DNA from: Clostridia bacterium
Lineage (GTDB): Bacteria > Bacillota > Clostridia > Oscillospirales > CAG-272
DNA: 37,791 nt
Direction: 5' to 3'
Assembly (NCBI GenBank): GCA_017646005.1
Contig: JAGCNJ010000009.1
Location: forward strand, 1 to 37,791
Under the pieces are notes generated by a model. That model did no database searches. It saw only the letters and a program-made list of their open reading frames with translations, and was not told the DNA's origin. Shown one piece after another: positions 32,019-37,791 of the stretch. The position numbers and the translations under genes are program-made. Position 1 is the first letter of the stretch. The number at the start of each line of letters is the position of its first letter.

Positions 32019-32052
32019 AAGTCAAGAGGTATTTTGGAAAGGGGATTAAAAT

Positions 32053-35000
32053 ATGCTTTATAAAAAGAAATACGAGCCGTTAAGCGAGGCGGATTTCAAA
32101 AGCCCCGCGCCCGAATACAGGGGTGCGCCGTTCTGGTCGTGGAATACAAGGCTTACGCCTGAAATATTAAGACGTGACATAGCCTGCCTTGATAAAATGG
32201 GCTTCGGAGGCTTTAATATGCATCCGCGTGCGGGTATGGCTACAGAATATCTGAGCGACGAGTATATGGAATGCGTCAAAGCCTGCGTGGACGAAGCCAA
32301 AAAACGCGGTATGTATGCATGGCTTTACGACGAGGACAAGTGGCCCTCCGGCTTTGCCGGAGGATATGTGACAAGGTATCCCCGATTCAGGGCAAGAGTT
32401 ATTCACTTCTGTGATCACAAGGTCGAAAGCATAGAAAAAAGCGAAGCTGTTGAAACAGGCAAGAGCTATTTTGCAGGCGCTTACGATATAGAATTTGACA
32501 GCGATAACCGTATGATAAGCTACAAGCGCATAGGTGAGAATGATAAAGCGGAATATTATAAGCTTTACGCTTACTGTGAGTGCAGCAGAAACGATCCTTG
32601 GTTTAACAATTCGACCTACGTTGATACCTTAAGAAGCGAAGCGATAGATAAATTCGTGGAGATAACCCACGAAAGATACAAGGAGCACGTGGGAGCAGAC
32701 TTCGGCGGCGTTATACCTGCCGTATTCACCGATGAGCCGCAATATCACGTGCGCACCTACGAATTTCATATTGAGAAAACCTCTCTGCCTATCGATGTAA
32801 ACGCCTTCTGGTCCTTTGATTTTGATGAAAGCTTTGAGCGTAAATACGGCTACGATATTATCGACAGGCTTCCGGATATAATACTTGAAAGCGCAAGCGA
32901 TATATTACCTGTGGCAAGATACCACTATTATGACCACTTAAGCGACCGCTTTTCGGAAGCATTTGCAAAGACCTGCGGAGACTGGTGCAAAAAGAACGGG
33001 CTTATCTTCAGCGGTCACGTCAACGGTGAGCACGGACTTGATTTTCTTTCCGCGTCCACGGGAGACCCGTTAAGATTCTATAAGCATATGCAGATACCCG
33101 GTGTCGACGTGCTGTGTGATAAGCGCGAATTTATGACGCTTAAGCAGTGTCAGTCGGCAGTGCATCAGTACGGACGTGAGGGTATGCTTTCCGAGCTTTA
33201 CGGAGTTACGGGATGGGATTTTGATTTCAGAGGACATAAGCTTCAGGGCGACTGGCAGGCGGCGCTCGGCGTTACCGTGCGCGTGCCGCACCTTTCCTGG
33301 CTTTCGATGAACGGCGCCGCAAAGCGCGATTATCCTGCAAGCATAGGACATCAGTCGGCGTGGTATACAGAGTACAGCTACGTTGAAAATCATTTTGCCC
33401 GACTCGGATCGGTGCTTACGCGAGGAAAGCCTCACGTAAAGCTTGGCGTGATATTTCCTATAGAGGGATATTGGCTGAATTTCGGACCGCACGACCTTAC
33501 GGGAGACAAGCGCAGAAGAATGGAAGAGGATTACAACCGGATGCTTGACGGGCTTCTCTTCAATCTTATCGACTTTGACCTGATATCCGAGAGCCTGCTG
33601 CCCGAGCAGACGGGAAGGATCTCAAATGAGCTTGAAGTGGGTGAGATGAAGTATACGACGGTGCTTTTGCCTGCGCTTGAAGCTGTGCGCACGTCCACTG
33701 TTGAAATACTTGAAAAATTCCTTGATAACGGCGGTAAAGTGGTTTTTGCTGGGGATTGCCCGCGATACGTTGACGGAATTTTGAGTGACAGAGCAAGAGC
33801 TCTTTACGACAGAAGTAAAAAATGCAGGCTCGCGGGCTACGATATCTGCGAGGCGGTAAAGGATGAGCGAATCATTGATATCCGTCTTGCAAACGGTATG
33901 CGTACATCTAATTTTATTTACAATATGCGCCGTGAGGAGAATTGCGACTGGCTCTTTATCTCACGCTGCGTGTATCAGAGCCCCGTGAACGATTGCTCGC
34001 GTCCCGAAAGTATCAGTATCAGCATAAAGGGCGAATACAAGCCGACGCTGTATGATACGGTCAACGGTGAGATAAAAGAGGTCGGATACAGAATAAGCGA
34101 CGGATATACGTATATCAATACGGTTTTGTATTCGCACGATTCGCTTCTTTATAAGCTTGAAGCGCCGGATGAGCGCGAAAAGACCGTTTGCTCAGCACCG
34201 GCTCCCAAGCTTATCGAAAGGCTTGATTTTAAGCGAACGGTAGGATATGAAAGAAGCGAGGATAACGTGGTTATGCTTGACCGTGCGCGCTGGTCGCTTG
34301 ATGGAGAAGCACTTAACGGTGAGGAAGAATTACTGAAGATAGATAACCTTTGTCGTGTGGCACTCGGTATGCCGCAGAAGCCGCTGGGACTTCCTCAGCC
34401 GTGGGCGATTCCGCCTGAAGAAATAAAGCACAGCGTAAGACTTGTTTTTGAGATCAACTCTGTCTGCGAGCTTAACGGCGTTAAGCTTGCGCTTGAAAAG
34501 GCAAGGGATGCTCTTATTACCTTTAACGGTGAGGCGGTATACAATACGCCTGTCGGATACTATATAGACGAATGCTTTGATACGGTTAAGCTGCCCGTGA
34601 TAAAGAAGGGCGCAAACACACTTGAGCTTATTCTTCCGTTTGGCATGAGCAAGGATCTCGAATGGTGCTATCTTGTAGGTGATTTTGACGTAGAGCTTAA
34701 GGGCGTTATTGCCACGCTTAAAGAGCCCTCACACGAGATTGCTTTCGGCAGTATCGTGCCGCAAGGACTTCCTTTTTACACAGGAGTGCTTACATATAAG
34801 ACAGGAGTTGAGCTGCCCTCAGGCAGAGTGAGTGTCAGAGTCAACAGATACCGCGGTGCCATAGTGAGAGTAAGCCTTGACGGCGTGGATAAGGGATGTA
34901 TCGTATACGATCCGTATACGCTTGATCTCGGCACGGTTGAAGCGGGACATCATGAGGTAGAATTCAGGATATATCTTACTCGCGGAAACACCTTTGCGTC

Positions 35001-35136
35001 GGTGCACAATATATCGGGTGAACTCTGGAAGGGTCCCGGTCATTGGTACAGCAAGGGCGACCGTTTCTGTTATGAATATGTTTTAAGTGAATCAGGAATA
35101 CTTTCAAGCCCCGTGATCGAGGTCTTTGATGAATAA
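32053..35136 (+). CDS. GH106-like glycosidase (alpha-L-rhamnosidase family)
   Basis: 1027 residues, no signal peptide. The N-terminal barrel has the family's hallmark blocks FWSWN (27-31), HPRAGM (57-62) and YDEDKWPSG (92-100), then AVFTDEP and FSGHVNGEHG. The middle (about 480-640) contains a flavodoxin-like/beta-galactosidase-trimerisation-type segment, and a galactose-binding-like beta-sandwich lies towards the C-terminus (about 790-1020). Characterised GH106 members release alpha-L-rhamnose from rhamnogalacturonan or flavonoid glycosides. The family is broad, so the exact substrate is uncertain. It is divergent from and probably activated by the AraC regulator. Confidence 0.85.
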   Translation: MLYKKKYEPLSEADFKSPAPEYRGAPFWSWNTRLTPEILRRDIACLDKMGFGGFNMHPRAGMATEYLSDEYMECVKACVDEAKKRGMYAWLYDEDKWPSGFAGGYVTRYPRFRARVIHFCDHKVESIEKSEAVETGKSYFAGAYDIEFDSDNRMISYKRIGENDKAEYYKLYAYCECSRNDPWFNNSTYVDTLRSEAIDKFVEITHERYKEHVGADFGGVIPAVFTDEPQYHVRTYEFHIEKTSLPIDVNAFWSFDFDESFERKYGYDIIDRLPDIILESASDILPVARYHYYDHLSDRFSEAFAKTCGDWCKKNGLIFSGHVNGEHGLDFLSASTGDPLRFYKHMQIPGVDVLCDKREFMTLKQCQSAVHQYGREGMLSELYGVTGWDFDFRGHKLQGDWQAALGVTVRVPHLSWLSMNGAAKRDYPASIGHQSAWYTEYSYVENHFARLGSVLTRGKPHVKLGVIFPIEGYWLNFGPHDLTGDKRRRMEEDYNRMLDGLLFNLIDFDLISESLLPEQTGRISNELEVGEMKYTTVLLPALEAVRTSTVEILEKFLDNGGKVVFAGDCPRYVDGILSDRARALYDRSKKCRLAGYDICEAVKDERIIDIRLANGMRTSNFIYNMRREENCDWLFISRCVYQSPVNDCSRPESISISIKGEYKPTLYDTVNGEIKEVGYRISDGYTYINTVLYSHDSLLYKLEAPDEREKTVCSAPAPKLIERLDFKRTVGYERSEDNVVMLDRARWSLDGEALNGEEELLKIDNLCRVALGMPQKPLGLPQPWAIPPEEIKHSVRLVFEINSVCELNGVKLALEKARDALITFNGEAVYNTPVGYYIDECFDTVKLPVIKKGANTLELILPFGMSKDLEWCYLVGDFDVELKGVIATLKEPSHEIAFGSIVPQGLPFYTGVLTYKTGVELPSGRVSVRVNRYRGAIVRVSLDGVDKGCIVYDPYTLDLGTVEAGHHEVEFRIYLTRGNTFASVHNISGELWKGPGHWYSKGDRFCYEYVLSESGILSSPVIEVFDE

Positions 35137-35170
35137 AAAAGATGCGCATCATCTGATGCGCATCTTTTTT
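35135..35170. terminator. Bidirectional terminator between GH106-like and Asp-box genes
   Basis: AAAAAAGATGCGCATCA (35135-35151) and TGATGCGCATCTTTTTT (35154-35170) are perfect 17-nt arms with A/T tails giving a T run on both strands. It touches both stop codons. Confidence 0.92.
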
Positions 35171-36938
35171 ATTCAATACCCTCGAAGGAAAATTTTTCGA
35201 TAGAAGCACCGATGCTGTCGGCTTCGGTAGCCGCAGACTGGAGATGCAGATAGCATAGTCCGTCAGGATGCTCGCCGTTGAGCTTGCGTTCAAGCTTCAA
35301 TTTGTCCCCTGCGGTGAGGATGACCGTTCCTCTGTCGCAGTCAAAATTGAACACGAAGTCTGTAAACATTTCTCCGTACTGCATATCACCGCGTAAAACG
35401 ATGCTGTAATCGGAGAAATATTCGACTGTGTTATCACTCGGATTCATCCAATAGTTGAGCAAGGAAACACGAAGTCCCTTGCCGGGAATATATGCCCGCA
35501 CTGTAACCTTGCCCTTGCGGTGCGAGGGGAAGTTCCATACTGCACCCGCGATGCCCGAAATAAGACGGTCATCTTCGACTCGAGTCAGATGCAATGCCTC
35601 GTTGTAATCGTCTAAAATATCCGTGCCGCCCTTTGTGTAGGTATTTGCGGGAGAGGGGACGAGTAAAGCAAGGTTTGTTCTGTTAAATGCACAGTGACCA
35701 GAATGAGCGAGGGGATGCTCCCTTGAAACCTTGAATCCGCCTTCTATGCTCTTGACGTAGCTGTGAGTTGAAAGATTTTTGAGCCCGTAAAGGAATCGTT
35801 CCTCGCGCTTATGCTCGTAAAGCCAGTCGACATCAAATATAAGAAGTCTTCTTACCGCCTCGTGCTGACCTACGGCAACAAGCACCTTGTTCATCGGAAG
35901 CTCAAGCGCTTCAAACTGATGCACGCTCTTGTCTCCCTCGCTCGGACCGCCAACGCCGCGGAAATCGGGATTGTTTCTTATCGGATTCAGGTATATCTCG
36001 CGATATCCGCGAAAGCTTTTGCATTCGTCCGAGCTTATCGCACAGCAGTTTGTGTCGCGGTTGGTGAAGTGATCCTCCCATATACCGTCGGCGGTTGTAA
36101 GCTCGGGTAAAAGCTTTGTGTTGCACCAGAAAAATAATATTCTTCCGTCTGCAAGTCTTTCAAAGCAGGGCATAGAGCCTGTACCGTGAAATCTGCTCGG
36201 CTTGAATTCTGTCCAGGTGTCGCCGCCGTCATAGGAGTAGCTTTCATAGTGATAGTTCATAGCGGTACGCGAGATCATATAAAGCGTACCGTCGGTGAGC
36301 TCGACTATATGGTTTTCGCGGTTGTTCTGTTGCCATCTTCCGCCCTGATCCGGCCATTGAAGCTCAAAGTAAGGACATTCCTCCATATGAAGCTCACGCC
36401 AGCTTTCACCGCGGTTATCAGATATGAATAAAACCGGGTAGAAGCAGGTCGGGTGGCGATCGGGACGTCGTTCTGTAGTTACAATGATAATGCGTTCACG
36501 GTCTCTTAAATAAAACGGAGCGAGAGGCTCGATACAGTCAAGCGCCGTGACCTGTATTTCCTTTGGCAAAACATCGTCAGGGTCATCGCCTATGCGGACA
36601 AATACACCCTTGCCGTCTATGTAATAGGTTTTCATATACTTATCCATAAACGGAATATACGTGGATTCACCGAGGACGTTCTTATCCTCAATAACGTGCA
36701 TTTTCCAGGTAAGACCGCCGTCGCAGGATTCTCTGTAGCAAAGGGTGTTTCCCTTGTCGAATATGCTTTCCTTTTTATAAATACCGTAATAGCGGAGTCT
36801 GCCGTCACGCATGACCGTCAGATGCTTCCACGCGTCGGCATCCGTTTCTGATACGATTGTCGGCTCGTATATTTCGGAAAGCTGACGCTTGTCGTCGTTG
36901 CTCATTCTTTCAAGAACTTTATCAATAAAGGGATTCAT
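35169..36938 (-). CDS. Asp-box (sialidase-superfamily) protein, probable cytoplasmic glycosidase
   Basis: 589 residues from the ATG at 36938, which has AAAGGAG 7 nt upstream; an ATG seven codons earlier lacks an RBS. Three Asp-box motifs are clear: SCDGGLTW (71-78), SDNRGESW (173-180) and SYDGGDTW (235-242), with a degenerate fourth (SSDECKSF). These mark a six-bladed beta-propeller (about 20-400). A C-terminal beta-sandwich of about 170 residues follows. Without a clear sialidase FRIP motif or Arg triad, sialidase activity is not assured; rhamnosidase or arabinofuranosidase-type propellers are alternatives. No signal peptide. It has its own consensus promoter. Confidence 0.82.
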   Translation of the reverse strand: MNPFIDKVLERMSNDDKRQLSEIYEPTIVSETDADAWKHLTVMRDGRLRYYGIYKKESIFDKGNTLCYRESCDGGLTWKMHVIEDKNVLGESTYIPFMDKYMKTYYIDGKGVFVRIGDDPDDVLPKEIQVTALDCIEPLAPFYLRDRERIIIVTTERRPDRHPTCFYPVLFISDNRGESWRELHMEECPYFELQWPDQGGRWQQNNRENHIVELTDGTLYMISRTAMNYHYESYSYDGGDTWTEFKPSRFHGTGSMPCFERLADGRILFFWCNTKLLPELTTADGIWEDHFTNRDTNCCAISSDECKSFRGYREIYLNPIRNNPDFRGVGGPSEGDKSVHQFEALELPMNKVLVAVGQHEAVRRLLIFDVDWLYEHKREERFLYGLKNLSTHSYVKSIEGGFKVSREHPLAHSGHCAFNRTNLALLVPSPANTYTKGGTDILDDYNEALHLTRVEDDRLISGIAGAVWNFPSHRKGKVTVRAYIPGKGLRVSLLNYWMNPSDNTVEYFSDYSIVLRGDMQYGEMFTDFVFNFDCDRGTVILTAGDKLKLERKLNGEHPDGLCYLHLQSAATEADSIGASIEKFSFEGIE

Positions 36939-36968
36939 AGCCTGTCTCCTTTTAATCATATTAAGCTA

Positions 36969-36997
36969 ATTATACACTCACTTTTTTTGTATGTCAA
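36969..36997 (-). promoter_or_regulatory. Consensus promoter of the Asp-box gene
   Basis: TTGACA (36997-36992), a 17-bp spacer, then TATAAT (36974-36969) on the minus strand; both hexamers are perfect. Confidence 0.92.
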
Positions 36998-37005
36998 TAC
37001 AAAAA
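36984..37005. promoter_or_regulatory. Candidate operator over the -35 box of the Asp-box gene
   Basis: TTTTTGTAT-GTCA-ATACAAAAA is a perfect 9-bp inverted repeat with a 4-bp centre. It includes the -35 hexamer, so a bound protein would block RNA polymerase. The geometry (9-4-9) equals that of the palindrome before binding-protein copy 4, but the sequence differs. Confidence 0.6.
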
Positions 37006-37011
37006 GGCTAC

Positions 37012-37059
37012 GGAAGGTTTCGAAAAAGACACCATACTTGAGTATGCTCCGTTTTTTTG
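37012..37059 (+). terminator. Orphan hairpin with T run upstream of purC
   Basis: An outer ACGGA/TCCGT stem encloses CATACT-TG-AGTATG and is followed by TTTTTTTG on the plus strand. No plus-strand gene precedes it. It lies before both purC promoters, so it is not an attenuator of those transcripts. Confidence 0.5.
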
Positions 37060-37074
37060 TCAAATTATTTATAT

Positions 37075-37102
37075 TTGACGCTTGCTTAAATTTGTATAGA
37101 AT
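37075..37102 (+). promoter_or_regulatory. Possible upstream promoter of purC
   Basis: TTGACG, a 16-bp spacer, then TAGAAT. It is weaker than the second promoter 40 bp downstream. Confidence 0.4.
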
Positions 37103-37117
37103 AACGCAAAAAAAATA

Positions 37118-37146
37118 TTGCAAAATATAAAAAAATGTGATAAAAT
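37118..37146 (+). promoter_or_regulatory. Promoter of purC
   Basis: TTGCAA, a 17-bp spacer, then TAAAAT, 49 bp before the start codon. Confidence 0.65.
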
Positions 37147-37195
37147 ATTAGCGGAAAATATACTTATGAATTACAAAACAAAGGAGTTACCCCCA

Positions 37196-37791
37196 ATGAA
37201 AAAGATCTACGAAGGCAAAACCAAGGACGTTTACAGCCTTGATAACGGCAACGTAATGCTCAAGTTCAAGGACGATTGCACCGGCAAGGACGGAGTTTTT
37301 GATCCCGGTGAAAACAGTGTCGGACTTACAATCGAAGGCATCGGCAAGGCAAATCTTCAGACCTCCGTTTACTATTTTGAGCTTCTTAAGAAGGCAGGAA
37401 TAAAGACTCATTACGTCAGCGCAAATATCGACGAGGCTACAATGGAAGTGCTTCCCGGAAAGGTATTCGGCCACGGACTTGAGGTTATCTGCCGCCTTGT
37501 TGCAACAGGAAGCTTTATCCGCAGATACGGCGAATATATCAAGGACGGAACACCCCTTGAGGGCGGTTATGTTGAATGTACCTTCAAGAACGACGAAAAG
37601 GGCGACCCGCTTGTAACAAGTGAGGGACTTGCAGCTCTCGGCGTTATGTCCGAGGATATGTTTGCAAGCATGAAGGCGCAGACTCTTAAGATCACAAAGA
37701 TCGTTGCAGACGATCTTAAGACACTCGGTCTTGATCTCTGGGATATCAAGTTTGAGTTTGGTTACAACGGCGATGAGGTAATCCTTATCGA
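37196..37791 (+). CDS. purC: Phosphoribosylaminoimidazole-succinocarboxamide synthase (partial, 3' end off the window)
   Basis: The first 198 residues are seen. PurC joins CAIR and aspartate to SAICAR in purine synthesis using [30 protein letters not shown] (the ATP-site start), the [11 protein letters not shown] segment, [17 protein letters not shown] and the [14 protein letters not shown] block are conserved. RBS AAGGAG lies 9 nt before the ATG. It appears to begin a unit separate from the carbohydrate genes; later pur genes may follow outside the window. Confidence 0.96.
   Translation, partial: MKKIYEGKTKDVYSLDNGNVMLKFKDDCTGKDGVFDPGENSVGLTIEGIGKANLQTSVYYFELLKKAGIKTHYVSANIDEATMEVLPGKVFGHGLEVICRLVATGSFIRRYGEYIKDGTPLEGGYVECTFKNDEKGDPLVTSEGLAALGVMSEDMFASMKAQTLKITKIVADDLKTLGLDLWDIKFEFGYNGDEVILI

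Overview
The window looks like a chromosomal segment of an endospore-forming, probably gut-associated member of the Clostridia (Bacillota). This rests on gene order and content: a yicC-remA-rpoZ-priA-def-fmt-rsmB-rlmN-prpC-prkC-rsgA-spoVM run that parallels the Bacillus/Clostridia chromosome, an rpsO-pnp pair, strong SigA-type promoters (TTGACA/TATAAT with 17-18 bp spacers), many rho-independent terminators, and several cytoplasmic glycosidases. I cannot name genus or species from sequence alone.

Region 1 (1-5850) holds four tandem minus-strand genes for closely related extracellular solute-binding lipoproteins; the first runs off the left edge. Each visible copy has its own promoter, and copies 2-4 each have their own terminator. 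No ABC permease or ATPase lies nearby. The copies differ at a few positions inside nearly invariant blocks, which suggests ligand-pocket diversification. Region 2 (5850-6510) has a repeat-like stretch, then tRNA-Glu and tRNA-Met under a consensus promoter.

Region 3 (6513-19160) is a core information-processing block. After a small helical protein of unknown function comes a long minus-strand operon starting from one consensus promoter at about 19130-19158. It encodes YicC, RemA, RNA polymerase omega, PriA, peptide deformylase, Met-tRNA formyltransferase, a YugP-type zinc protease, RsmB, RlmN, the PrpC phosphatase/PrkC PASTA kinase pair and the RsgA GTPase. It ends at a 16-bp stem, followed by a 29-codon spoVM gene. 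gmk, usually between remA and rpoZ, is absent.

Region 4 (19229-23312) has a GH36 alpha-galactosidase, two proteins of unknown function and nadA. Region 5 (23379-25908) is rpsO-pnp with a long imperfect hairpin in the pnp leader. Region 6 (26162-29142) has homoserine dehydrogenase, a 540-bp gene-free stretch packed with perfect inverted repeats, and an AI-2E/YtvI-family permease.

Region 7 (29145-36997) is a carbohydrate locus: a GH2 beta-glycosidase, an AraC-type regulator divergent from a GH106-like (alpha-L-rhamnosidase family) enzyme, and an Asp-box (sialidase-fold) protein. None of these enzymes has a signal peptide, so they probably act on imported oligosaccharides, which would fit the binding proteins of region 1 although no direct link is visible. 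The window ends inside purC.
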